From positions 1,907,087 through 1,971,086 of the forward strand of contig JALPQD010000089.1 in assembly GCA_023101885.1 (NCBI GenBank): a stretch of DNA of 64,000 nt, in the 5' to 3' direction. Both the position numbers and the translations under genes were made by a program. Shown piece by piece: positions 1 to 11,170 of this stretch. Below the pieces are notes generated by a model. The model was not told where the DNA came from, did no database searches, and was given only the letters and a program-made list of their open reading frames with translations. Every line of letters begins with the position of its first letter. The first letter of the stretch is position 1. The DNA is from Typhlomys cinereus. Lineage: Eukaryota > Chordata > Mammalia > Rodentia > Platacanthomyidae.

Positions 1-785
1 GATCAGTCTCCCATTTGTTGGTTGGTTATCATCTAAGTGCCGGTTCCTATACCCTCTCTGATTGGGGAGATCAAACTTGCATAGTCCCAAGTGACCAGGA
101 AGGTAAGTGAGAGTGAGCTGTCCTAGTTTATTGAAGTGTGTTCCCCTATCTCCTTTCTTTTGAGGTCCTCCTTGCCCTTCCCTCCAGTTTATAATCCTTT
201 GTGATTATAGTGGGTATTACAGAGATGCACCTTTGAATATGTCATTAAGTGGGTTTGGAACTAAGATCCACTTATTAGGGATCTAATACAGTTTTTAACT
301 TTCTGTGTCTGGGAGACTTTACTCAATATAATATTTTTTTCTAATTCCATCCATTTCCCCACAAATTTCATCCTTTTTGATGGTTGACTAGTATTCCATT
401 GTATAAATGTACCATGTTTTCATTATCCATTCACCAACTGTTGGGCATTTAGGTTGATTCTATGACTTTGCTATTATAAATAGTGCTGCAATGAACATAA
501 TGAACATGGTTGTGCTCATGTCATTTCAGTGAAGTGTTGCATTTTGGGGGATTATTCCCAGTAGTGGTATAGCAGGGTCATATGGCATTTCAACTCTTAA
601 CTTTTTTCGAAATTGCCATACTGATTGCTAGAGTAGTTGTGTGAGCCTACATTCCTACCAGCAATGTATGAGAGTTTCTTTTTCTCCATATCCTCTCCAG
701 CACTTAGTGTTGTGTATATTGTGGATTTTCACCATCCTGACTGGGGTGAGATAATATCTCTGGGAAGTTTTGTGAATCACATGAC
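1..785 (-). mobile_element. L1 LINE, end of ORF2 and start of 3' UTR
   Basis: Read on the minus strand, this matches the conserved C-terminal part of L1 ORF2. The stretches around 360-500 (actagtattccattgtata, ttgctattataaatagtgct) and 690-760 (cctctccagcactta, ctgactggggtgagataata) are the usual L1 landmarks. The frame is broken by many changes, so it is a dead copy. Its 5' side stops near 785, just before the LTR element, and its 3' side runs off the window. Confidence 0.85.
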
Positions 786-800
786 TTTAAATTTAAGCCT

Positions 801-1131
801 TGTATAAGTTAGTCTCATCTGTTGCTGTGAGAGACCACTGAGGCTCAAACTGCTTAATGAGAGAAAGGGAGATTTATTCAACTTATAGTTCCAGAGGGGA
901 GATACAGTTTTTCATGGCAAACACAGAATGGCTGGCTGACAAACATCTTGAGGCTAAGAGCTACCAGAATATTTGCTGCAAAACAGAATTGTCCATAAAG
1001 TAGGGTAAGAGTAATCTGCCTCAAGGTCCACTCTCTGTGACTGCACCCCTCCAGCAAGACTCCACCTGTCAAAGGTGCCATGACCTTCCCAAACACATGA
1101 GACTGTGGGGGATACATTTCAAACCATTTCA
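801..1131 (-). mobile_element. MaLR-like LTR, 3' LTR of the element
   Basis: This 331-bp segment begins TGT and ends CA. It is clearly similar to 2717-3071 along its whole length; both share gagaaagggagatttattca, the gctggctg tract and caaacacatgagact. It is the outer (3') LTR of a minus-strand element. The flanking 5 bases agcct at 796-800 pair with agctt at 3072-3076, which is the 5-bp target duplication expected for ERVL/MaLR. Confidence 0.75.
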
Positions 1132-2716
1132 CCCCTGACCCCTCAGGCTCATTGTCATCTCATTATGCAAACTATACTCTGTCCAACTTTAAAAGTCTTT
1201 ATAGACTACATCAGTAGTACCAAACCAGTCCAAAAGTGTAAAGTCCAAAGCATCCTGTAAAATCAAAAGACAACTTACATACTTCCAACATACAGTGACA
1301 CAGAATAAACTTGCCCATTCCAAAAGGGAGGAATGGGGACATATCCAGGAAAGATCGGTCCACAGCAAGACCTGACAACATCAGGAAAAACTTTAAATCC
1401 TGAAGCTCCAAGTCCAACTTGTTAGCCTCTCCTTGATACCATCTCAGTTCCAAAGGGCTTTGGTTGCACCTCTCCAATGCAGTTGCTCACAGAACACATC
1501 CTCTCTTGGTCTTGCTCCTCCCAGGATATACAGCTCTCCTTGGCAGGTGTCTTACATTGGCTCTGGCATCTCTAACATCTTTACTTCTCAATTGCAAACC
1601 AGGCTTTAACTTCACAGCACAAACTCCCCTTATTGGGCTTTTAAAGTGCAGACTTTCTGCTATATGCTGTCTGGATTCTGCCATTACCTGAAACCCTGGA
1701 AGGAAGATCCATGACGTCTTCCCTCTTGCATCTTTGATGCTTTTAAAACCAGAACCCCTGGATGACTTTGCCAAGTTTTGTTGTTGCCTTGGGTTTGATA
1801 TTGGCCCCCTCCAATCACAGCTGATTCAGCTTCTTTGTGCTGAATGCAGGGAAAAAAAAATCTCTTTTTCTCCTTGGCAGTTGCTTTAGGAGAGAAAGAG
1901 ACCCTTGCTTTTTAACCCCACCCTTTATCTCATTCCTTCCAAAAGGATTTGCATTCTTATGGCTGAAAGCCTTATCTGATAATCCTGCCCTCAAAGTAGA
2001 GCCTCTCTTATTATCCAACTGTGGAGCTAGCTTTGATTTGCTAATGGAGCTAATCTTTTAAACAGCCTACATTTTGCTCTCTTGTTCTTCCTGGTTTAGC
2101 TCTTTAAACTTGCCATTGCATTAAAACTCACACTTTTTGCTTTTTTCTGTCCAATTCCTTGCTCTTTATTACTTTGAAGAAAAGCATTAAAAAGTAGCCA
2201 TATCACATTGTCAAAACTACATTGCATGCAAGTTTAACTTCAGACAAGCTTTCAGGATGAGGTGAAAATTTCACAAAACATTCCACCAACACATGACTCT
2301 ATTTGTCATTCATCCCTTCCAAACACAATCTTTGTTCCCCCTTTGGACTACCACAAACTGGCCTTCTACTATCTGCATTTCTAACAGCATTGCTGTCTTT
2401 CAAACTCTCATAAGAAAGGCCCGATTTGGCCCAGTTGCCAAGATGCAAAGACTTTCCCAGAACAAAGTCCAAAATTTCTCTATTTTTCTTCCAACAAAGA
2501 GTTCCAACGGCATACTAGCCACAAGACAGCATTGGCCATACTGCTGGGTACCAACTTTTCTCAGCTTTACAAACAGCTTCACTTTTTGATACCAGATTCT
2601 CCACAGCAACACACAACTTTTCTGATACCAATTGCATTCAACTTCAAAACACTTTATGTTGTAATACCAGATGCTCTTAATCTCACAGCAATATTCCTCT
2701 TCTTGGTACCAATTTC
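1132..2716 (-). mobile_element. Internal region of MaLR-like element
   Basis: This is 1.58 kb between two similar LTRs in direct orientation. I find no gag, protease or polymerase motif in any frame, and the open frames here are short and unrelated to each other. That fits MaLR elements, which are non-autonomous and depend on ERVL-type enzymes. On the minus strand, TGGTACCAAGAAGAGG starts about 5 nt inside the 5' LTR (2711 downward), as a tRNA-Leu-type primer-binding site would. Decayed copies of this motif follow at 36-41-bp spacing. Confidence 0.65.
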
Positions 2717-3071
2717 TGTACTAGCTATTCTTTGTGTTGCTGTGTGACAGTACCCAAAGTCAAGCAATTTAAGGAGAAAGGGAGATTTATTCAGCTTACG
2801 GTTCCAGAGGGAAAACACAGTCTTTCATGGTATACATGGCATGGCTGGCTGGCTGGCTGGAAACAGGCTGTATCACTACAGACATCTTGGAGGCTAAGAG
2901 CTGCCTGACTGCTTTTCACAAGACAGACTTCTTCAGGAAGTGGGGGGGGACCAATCTATCTTAAGGACCACCCCTTGTGACTGCTTTCCTCCAGCAAGAC
3001 TCACTTCTCAAAGGTACCATGACCTTCTCAAACACATGAGACTATGGGGTAGCACGTTTTAAACCATAGCA
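2717..3071 (-). mobile_element. MaLR-like LTR, 5' LTR of the element
   Basis: This 355-bp LTR begins TGTACTAG and ends CATAGCA. It pairs with 801-1131; the two LTRs differ at many sites and by indels, so the insertion is old. It includes a short (GGCT)n tract near 2845. Confidence 0.75.
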
Positions 3072-3076
3072 AGCTT

Positions 3077-4085
3077 TTATAATGTTAATTTTCTTAAGAA
3101 AATATTTTATCAGCTGTACCATCATCTACTTTTAATTTTTTATCAATTATACCATATTCTACTCTTAATTTAAGAAATAATTTATGTTATAAACATTTTA
3201 TGTGAAAGTTGTGGGCAATGGTAAGAATTAATGTTTTGTAGAGTAAAATTCAAGGGAGTAGTATTGCTAATTGTTTTTGATACGTTAATTTTTTGTCATT
3301 GTTAGGGCATTTAATTCACTCCCAACATAGATTTCTTATTTTCTTACATAATATTTCTATTCCTCTGGTTCTTTCTTATTTCTCAGGAATTGTTTATTTA
3401 GCTAAGTCATTTGAGTCCTAGAGATCATGTTTGAGTCTTCTCTGTTTTCTCTCTGCCCTCACATATGCACCCAAAATATTCTCAAGCATCACATCCAGCT
3501 GTACCTGTCAGGGGAAAATGCTACCTCTGTGAACCTTAGCACTTGCAGGCAGTACTGTGGTATCCACCTCTTTCAACCCTTATTTGTTCTTGAGTCTCCA
3601 TGTATGATCAGTTTTTCAGTTTGGGAAACAAGATTGTAATCAGTAATATTCTGATGTTATAACTTTCTTCCTCGATAACTAGCTTTATTTTCCCTCTTTT
3701 TTATTTATTAAATGTGTTTGAAAATTTTGGTTAACTACAGTTCTGATCACTAAGAGATTTATTCATGTGGAAGTTGATGCAGAAAACAAGGTGATGACAA
3801 TCATTAAAGATATTTCAGAAGTGCAGGGTGACCTGGTACATTTTGAATATCTGGAGACTATAGTGTGAATGGATCATAAGCATGAAATAAAGAACATTTA
3901 AGTAGACAAGTATGTATGACAAAATTCATAGCATACATTGGAGAAGAGAGAGGAACATTTATTTTTAGAAGAGCCCATGACACTAATTGAGTTACCCATG
4001 TAAGAATAAAATATTTTATGGGAAGTGGAGTAAACTTGAGTTAAGGCATTCTATCAAGTATAATGCAGTTTTGAGAAGTGATAGA
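3077..4085. other. Unique AT-rich sequence, no gene seen
   Basis: This stretch has no recognisable repeat, no splice-bounded open frame and no RNA gene that I can see. Confidence 0.5.
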
Positions 4086-4089
4086 AATT

Positions 4090-4190
4090 TTATTAGGCAT
4101 TGCACACTAGGGATTTGCACTCAATTAATCCTCACAACAACCTTGTAAAGTCAGTTTATAGCATTATGTTCTACAGATGAGTCCTGTACA
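4090..4190 (-). mobile_element. MIR SINE fragment
   Basis: Weak match to the antisense MIR core (aatcctcacaacaacctt followed by acagatgag). Confidence 0.45.
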
Positions 4191-4404
4191 AGGTTATTCA
4201 TTTTAGCAGATTTAGTTTGAATTTGAAACAAATATGTTGGCTGATTTTATTGTTTCAAGTAATGTTTTTAGAAGTCAAATAAAAATTATGTACAGCAATG
4301 AGGGTTTAGATAGGAAAAGAAGAGTCATTCTTAATATTGGAAAGAGAAGAATACATGAAATGTGTAAATTACTTTTTTATTCTTTTAAAGTTTCACACAT
4401 GGAT

Positions 4405-4955
4405 ATAATAAATTTATGATATTTCCCACCTTAAATCCCAACCTCATCCTATCCTTTTCCCATTACAGCCCCTCTTCTTTCCTGCCAATAACCTCCTGTT
4501 TTTATATCTTTTGCATGTATGGCCATTTGGGTTTCCATTAAAATATGCCTGAGAACTTGCTGAAGCATGAATGATATATCAGTTGGTATACCACTAAGGA
4601 AAGCATTCCTTCTCCCAATCCAGTATTAACCCTCATCAGTCTCTCAGGGAGTTGTGGCTCTCCTGAGATCTTTCCTCTTCCATGGCAAAATGATAATAGA
4701 ACAAATCCTATGAAGGTATTGTGTAACTATATATAGCTACAGAATTTATGGATGCAGCAGCCTTTTTATGTGCAGAGCATCATATCTGGCAACCACATGT
4801 TGACTCTTGTAATCTTATGAACTCCTCTTCCATGATGTTCCCTGAGCCTTGAATTAGGGGGTGATGATTTAGATTTACTATTGAAGGTTGAGCAGTTCAC
4901 AGTCAGTTATTTTCTATACTTTGGCCAGTTACGATTTTCTGTAATAAACACCTTC
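4405..4955 (-). mobile_element. Rodent L1 3' UTR fragment
   Basis: It is related to 46800-47570 by the order of shared blocks (cccaatccagtattaac, ctcctgagatctttcc, ttccctgagccttg, ttctgtaataaacacc). These match the antisense of the rodent L1 3' untranslated region. No coding part remains. Confidence 0.65.
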
Positions 4956-5267
4956 CATTGTGGGCAAGTCATACATTTTTGGAGCAGCAAGAAACAAACA
5001 GAAGATGGCAAGGAAAGCTAGAAATTAAAACCAGCAGGAAAACTCCCACCTGTAAGCCAGAGAATCAAGGCCTGAAGGCCAGGGGTGAGATTCTACCACA
5101 GGGAGCTGGAACCATTGTTGATCTGTTCATCAGAGTGGGAGTCAAAGAGAACAATCACCACCATTAGAGATCAAAATACAGGGGCAATTACCTTAAATTT
5201 TCCCTTTCTCTCTTTCAACCCCTTTCATGATGCAAGAAAGTATTATGGATTTTAGGGAGTCAATGTT

Positions 5268-5605
5268 GAATTTGAGAATTCTTTTTTTTTTTAATTTTAT
5301 TATTATTATTATTTATTCAACTGTGCGCATGTGCATGTGCATGTGCCCGCGCGTGTGTGCCTGTGTGTGTGTGTGCCCGTGTATGTGTAGAACCACGGAC
5401 GAATTCATGAACCACCATGGACGCCTCCACCTCCTTCTGCCCCGGGATTCACAGGCTCCGCCCTACAGGACCAGAAGCGCAGGCTGCCCCCGCTTCCGCC
5501 TGGCGTCTATACGTGGGATCTGGGATCCGAACTCATGACCTTCCGCCTGCAAGGCAGAGGCTTAACCCCTGAGCCACCTCTCCAGCCCCGAATTTGAGAA
5601 TTCTT
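5268..5605 (-). mobile_element. Young tRNA-derived SINE with TSD
   Basis: The body is 5284-5589, bounded by perfect 16-bp repeats gaatttgagaattctt at 5268-5283 and 5590-5605. Read on the minus strand it starts ggggctggagaggtggctca, has a B-box-like gagttcggatccc region, then a CpG-rich body, a TG/CG-rich tract and a TTA/AAT tail. It is one of five near-identical copies here, all CpG-rich and therefore young. Confidence 0.9.
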
Positions 5606-5649
5606 ACAGAGAAAGATTTCCTTTTTCATATAATTAGCTTTTTGCACAT

Positions 5650-5935
5650 GTATGTGTGTGTAATGTGTGTGTGTGTGGGTGTGTGTGTGTGGCCATGTGC
5701 ATCAGAGGACTGTGTATGCCTGTGGCAGCCCAAAGGTGAATTTGGGAATCATCTCCCTTCTTTTTGCTTAGCTCTGGGATGTCCCAGGCTCTGCCTTCTA
5801 GAGTCAGAAGTTCAAGTCACTGCCATTTCTATCTGGCATTTTTTATATGGGATTCATGGTGATCTGAATGCAGATACTTCTGCTTGTGAGGCAGAGTCTT
5901 AATTCTGAGCTATTTATCCATCCCTGGGGATAGAT
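5650..5935 (-). mobile_element. Older subfamily of the same SINE
   Basis: It has the same order of parts on the minus strand (tRNA-like head near 5930, body, TG tract near 5655-5695) but with low CpG and many substitutions. The body is shared with the copies at 19617, 17147 and 53440. It lies about 45 bp from a young copy of the family. Confidence 0.75.
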
Positions 5936-6795
5936 TTCTAGAAAGATTTTTAGAACACCTCATAACACTAATTGAGTTACCCGTGTAGAAACAAAATAGA
6001 TGTTGTAATTTAAAACAAACAAACAAACAAAAAAACCCAAGACCTCAATGCCATTGTTTATTAGGTGTGGATGGAAGCATTTTGGTATGAAATGAAATTA
6101 ACATAGCCTGCTTGCATGATCAATTCATTTTTTCAAAGAGCATAAATCTACAGGAATTGGCAAGGGATATAGGAGATTGTTGGCTAATATTTAATTCTAT
6201 GTAGTACTGGCTAGAAAATTCTGGAGAATGAGAAAGAAAAACACATCTAAGGTTACAGATTCTAGATAATCTGTTATTTGAGATTTATAGGTATAAAAGG
6301 TAATGGAAACATTAAGTTCTGTTTGCCACAAATTTTTATTAGCAAGGGATGTGGGTACTGAAAAATGATTCAGAAGGCATCATGCTGGGGTTTTGGATGA
6401 TGTCCTTTAGCTCAGAAGACACGGGTCTGACAGCATCTTCTAGAGAGTTTCTCGCTCAGGCAGCCTTCATGCAGACCTTAGACAAGCTGGCAGTTCTCCT
6501 GTCACATGGTCTCCTGTGCTGCCAGATTTCCTGTTTACAAAAGTGACTGGCAGACCCACTGAGCACTGCTCTTAAAGAAAGATATTGTTCAGTGCTTTGA
6601 AACACATAAATCAGTGAAGAGACTCCCTGATGCATCAGATATTCAAGGCACCCAAAGAATGTAGAAAACACAAGGTGTTCAATTTTGAAAATTCTTCCAG
6701 GTTTGGTTATTGTCTCAGTGTGAATTCCAATTCTTTGGAATCTCTCAATGCATCTGAAAGATAAATCTACAGTTCACCATATCAGGAGGTGCTTG
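5936..6795. other. Unique sequence with an (AAAC)n run
   Basis: A short AAAC repeat occurs at about 6013-6035. The rest is unique, and the two overlapping open frames near 6350-6670 on opposite strands show no protein family. Confidence 0.45.
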
Positions 6796-7014
6796 CAAGA
6801 AAAGAAAAGGTTTGATACACCCATTAAAGGATGCTTCAGAGATGGGGGAAGGGGGCACTGGGAGAAAGGGAGGGAGGGGGGAAAGGAAGGAAAAAAGCGG
6901 GGAGGGAGCAGGGAGGTCCAGGGAGGAGTGGAGGGAGGGAAGGGACAGGGGTACCTATTACATTTGTATGAGCAGAAAAATAAATAAATAAATAAAAACA
7001 AGAAAAGAAAAGGT
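6796..7014 (+). mobile_element. Very short 5'-truncated L1 with TSD
   Basis: Perfect 16-bp repeats caagaaaagaaaaggt at 6796-6811 and 6999-7014 flank 187 bp of L1 3' end. The G-rich part, then ggtacctatta, gtatgagcagaaa and an (AAAT)n tail, match the end of the L1 at 33703-34992. Confidence 0.9.
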
Positions 7015-7554
7015 AACATAGAAGAAATTGATTGCCAAATTTTGTTCATGTTGCATACAATACATAATCAAGCAGCTTAGAGAGCAAAGGGTTTGTTCCT
7101 TCTTAGGACTCTCATGTATGATTCATCTGTTTGATAGGAGTGTTCATATGAATACCAGGAGCCCAGGGAATTAGTAGCACAAAATCAATAGGAATTGTTG
7201 AGAGAAGAGCAAATATTCTCACTTGGCAAGTTTGCCAAGTACGCCAAAGTATGCTCAACTACTGAAATAGCTCTCTCCATCTTATTCACCTACCCAGAGA
7301 GTGGTCCTACTCCCATCAGTTAGATCTTCTTGTACAGGCTTTTTTAGAGCTTGCCTTAACTACCAGTTTTTTACAGAAATACACAAAATCTCAATCTTTA
7401 ATTGTGAAATGGATACCTGTACCTAACTAGCACACAGTCATATACTTAGACACTAAGTTCTCAAATCTGAAAAAGCTAAGCACTACATTCTAGGAATCCA
7501 CAAGGCACTGGGATTCTTCAAATAAAGACTGGATGATAAGTATGTTGTCAGAAA

Positions 7555-7690
7555 ACTAGGGTTAACCTCTGGCTCTGCTGCAGACAGTTGTGTAACCTTG
7601 GTCAAGTCACTCCCCTTTTCTGGGCCTCAGTTTTTCTGCATCTCAAACAGGAATGACAAGATTCTTAATCAATTACAAAAGGATAAGAAA
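7555..7690 (+). mobile_element. MIR SINE fragment
   Basis: Clear MIR core: tgtgtaaccttggtcaagtc followed by ctgggcctcagtttttctgc. Confidence 0.65.
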
Positions 7691-7776
7691 ATTAATGTAC
7701 ACACAACAATCATGAAAATGGGAAACTAAATCACTTTAATGTCATCAAATTTTATGTTCTTCTTATAGATGTATTA

Positions 7777-7828
7777 TCCTTTGAATTTCTTTTTTTATTT
7801 ATTATTTATTCAACTGTATGTGTATGGG

Positions 7829-7878
<50 letters not shown>

Positions 7879-8102
7879 AACACGGACAAATTCAGGAACC
7901 ACCATGGAAGCTTTCACCTCCTCCTTGTTTACTCTGCCCAGGGATTCACAGACTCCGCCCTACCAAGACCAGAAACGCAGACCGCCCCCGCTTCCACCTG
8001 GCGTCTATATGTGGGGTCTAGGATCCGAACTCAGGACCTTCCGCCTGCAAGGCAGAGGCTTAACCCCTGAGCCACCTCTCCAGCCCCTCCTTTGAATTTC
8101 TT
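7777..8102 (-). mobile_element. Young tRNA-derived SINE with TSD
   Basis: The body is 7792-8087 between 15-bp repeats tcctttgaatttctt at 7777-7791 and 8088-8102. It includes a pure (GT)20 run at 7836-7875 between body and tail. Confidence 0.9.
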
Positions 8103-9637
8103 AAATCCCAGACTGTATGCTGAAAGATACATTTCATTAATGAAGAAAACTAGGTGCAGTTATAATACATTACTAACTCATACATCAAAAGTAATCGTAT
8201 ACCAGGTTTTATGCATACTTCCTTGCTAATGTGGTACTTTAGAAGTCATAACAGTTTGCAGAGATGGTGGGGGAAATTGCTCCTATTTTGCAGAAGAGAA
8301 AGTTGACCGAAAGTGCTACTTTAAAAGAGCTGATCAAAGGTCACATGTCTTTCTAATGAGACCTGGTCTGATGAGCATGGTCAGATGACCTTCATCACAC
8401 TTCATGAAAACTACATTCAGAGAAAGGGCTATGGCAAATTACATGCGAGGGAGGCAGCTTGTCAAGCAGCCTGTTCTGTGGCATTCCATGTGACCTGCCC
8501 TAGACATTCAGCATATTTATTTGCAATTGGGATGAAAAGTCAGTTTTTGGAGAGTGACCAAGCAATAGATCTGGATGGAAGAGTATGGTGAAGAGGAGAG
8601 GAAGAATATAACTGCATTTTATTATCCCTTAGAGTTTCATTGTTTTAATGCTATGTTACCTTGAGGTGGGAAGGAGGCAGAGGATTCCATTAACCAGCCT
8701 GTAGTAAAAGGAAGATTGACATACAAAGGGAGCAAACTGAGTGCAGATGAAACAGGAAAATGGAATTAATAACCCAGTAAAAACAAAATGATACACATGC
8801 TGAAAGCCTCAAGACTTTGTCCCCAGTCCTTCCTTCATTCGTCATTTCATGTGTGCCTGTACTTTTGGGTTACTAAATTTTGTAGCCAAATTGAAAATAA
8901 GTGTGCGTTACACCTATCCCATGTCTGAGGTCTGTAGCATTTCTGTCTGTGAAGCAGTCACAATATGGCACAAACAACTTAAGGAACTAAAAAACTATGT
9001 GCATGCAGATACTTTCAGAAATGTCTAGCAAGTTGCTTTGTTTCTGGTTTTGATGGTACATGTGCTTTCCGAAACCTGAGTTGAAAAATAAGTCCAAATT
9101 TACAGCTGAGAGGTTCTTAGCTTGTGGGAAATAAACTCAAAGAAGCTCTGATTCTCATGGAGATCCTGGTCCTGTTCTTTGAGTTCAGCAAAAGGACATT
9201 GCAGGCTGGGTTTACAGCGAGGCTGCTTCTTAGCATCCTTCCTTCTCTCTCCAAAGCCTCACTCTGATGTAATTTGTGCTCCCGTTGCACCTGCAGGCTC
9301 TGGCACGAGGCTGCCAGCTGCAGTGCTCATCTGAGGTCTCCAAACCCTTCCATGCTGGGGTTGTTTGAAGACGACTGAACTTTGCTTAGAAAACTGTTCA
9401 CTAATCACAGTTCCTCTGAGGAGCATGTTTTCAGCAATTGTAGCAGAACTGCAATCGTTTTTTTTTTTTTTAAAGTTATTTTACTTGCTCCTATAATTCT
9501 TTGGTTGAAATCAAATATCTGGTCCATGGTTCTTAAGCATCTCCGTCACTGTCTGACTCCAAAGAAGTGACAAATTTGTGAGGTGCATATTGACAGAGCT
9601 TAGCAAGGAATCTCTATTTAATAATTGTATCTTGAAG
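8103..9637. other. Mostly unique sequence
   Basis: Unique except for a MIR at 8225-8365. The stretch 9180-9360 is somewhat richer in GC, with an acceptor-like ttgcacctgcag near 9295, but no paired donor or open frame supports an exon. Confidence 0.4.
8225..8365 (-). mobile_element. MIR SINE fragment
   Basis: Antisense MIR landmarks: ctattttgcagaagagaaag and gatcaaaggtcacatg. Confidence 0.5.
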
Positions 9638-9639
9638 CC

Positions 9640-9815
9640 AGCAAAATAACTTAGCAGGCAAAATGTCTGTATAATCAGGCAACCTGAATTCAATTCCCCG
9701 AGGCCTATATGGTAGACACACAATTGCCTCGGAAAGCTGTCCTCTGACTTTCACCTATGTGCCATGACATGAATGTGTTCTTTCTTTCTCTCTCTCTGAA
9801 AAACAAGAAGAATCC
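9640..9815 (+). mobile_element. B3-like SINE
   Basis: It has a tRNA-like head with cctgaattcaattcccc, then gctgtcctctgactttcacc and gtgccatgacatg, as in the rodent B3/B2 body. A CT-rich stretch follows. Confidence 0.7.
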
Positions 9816-10004
9816 AAACTTTATCCACATAGGAGAGTAAGTCTGAGAGACTGAGAATAGACCCCCCCCAAAAAAGCAAATAGAAATTAAAATTCATTTA
9901 GATTCTCCTAATGTGTCTCAGTATTCAAGTTCATTTTAGAGAACCTTCCTTCATGTGTCTGTCAATTTATCTCTTGGACTCATGTCTGTGTCTCAGTTCC
10001 CCAA

Positions 10005-10190
10005 GTTCTTTTCTTCTGCCAGAAATGTTCCCCCTCCCTTTCTTCCTGGACAACTTCCACTCCTCTTACTGATCTCAGCTTCCTTGTTACTTAAGTGTCC
10101 TTAGACACCCTACCATCAATTTTCTGAACTAATTTGGTCTTCAGCATCTGTTTATCTTCTCCGCATTGTGATAAAGACAAAGCTGGGGTT
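10005..10190 (+). mobile_element. L2 LINE 3' fragment
   Basis: Diverged match to the L2 3' region: ctgccagaaatgttccccct followed by CT-rich text. Confidence 0.45.
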
Positions 10191-10199
10191 GAGAAATTG

Positions 10200-10285
10200 G
10201 CACTGGGTATTTAAAGCAGACCAATGGCAGATCTGGTATTAGAACCCAAATTTTAACTCTTACACTGCCATCTCCACAGGATTCT
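10200..10285 (-). mobile_element. MIR SINE fragment
   Basis: Antisense MIR-like: ggcagatctggtattagaac followed by actcttacactgcc. Confidence 0.4.
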
Positions 10286-10659
10286 GAACTACTGAAATGA
10301 GAGACCAGGTCACAGCAATAGAGCAGGTGGCCAGCTGGCCAGGTTATGGAGTTACTGAGTGAGGGCTTCCTGGAGTCCTCCGGTTAACATTACATTGATC
10401 TGGAGTCTGAGCTGGGGTTGAGGCGGTGTGAGCTTGCGTCAATGTTCCCAGTTATAGGGACCAAGGGACTTGACAGACAGGGAGGTGAATAGTCCCTCAC
10501 TGATGAAAATTTTCAAATCTTCCAGAACAGTTGGACTCTGGCCCTAGTTAACAGTCACATGTCAGAGGAAGCACTGACCACAAAGACCAGCCATAGGAGG
10601 AAGACTGAGGTCCCTGCTCCTGTTGAGAGAAAGCTAAAATTCCTTATATTAAACCTTCT

Positions 10660-10800
10660 TCCATTATGTCTTCATTTAACTTAACGGTAGTTCTCTGAAG
10701 TTAACATGCTCCAGCTTTTCAGCAATCACTCAGGTTAAGTGATTTAGAGTCAGCTGCTCTGCAGATGGTTAATCTGGGATTGTAACTTCAGGCTCTTTCC
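10660..10800 (-). mobile_element. MIR SINE fragment
   Basis: Weak antisense MIR similarity around gttaatctgggattgtaact. Confidence 0.4.
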
Positions 10801-10979
10801 TGTCCCTCGGTGCATTCTGTCCTGTCCTGTCCCACACTGTCTTGCAAGCAGAGGGACAATGACCTTCCTCAGTCTATTAGCTTGACTGGGAGAGGACACT
10901 GTCTCAAATGAATGGAAGAGTCAGTCTCTCCCTTACAAGTCACCTACACTGATGCTTTGCCCACCTCTGCCGTCAAAGT

Positions 10980-11170
10980 GCCTTGCTTTGTGTGTTGGCT
11001 TCTGTGCTCTTGTACTGTGTGATGTGAGGCCTATTTCTCGATGTCTCTATGTCTTAGTTTCAATAGCCATGAGGTAATGATAACTTTAATGATTTTGTCA
11101 CACAGGTCAGTAAGTGTTGGTAAGTTTATTCCATGATTGTCACAGAACAGTGTCTGATAATTTTCAAGCA
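10980..11170 (+). mobile_element. MIR SINE fragment
   Basis: Weak MIR order: actgtgtgatgtgaggc, then tcttagtttcaatagcc, then a TAA-rich part. Confidence 0.4.

Noticed and set aside
9240..9345. Acceptor-like gttgcacctgcag followed by GC-rich text
   Set aside because: No usable donor follows and no frame is convincing.
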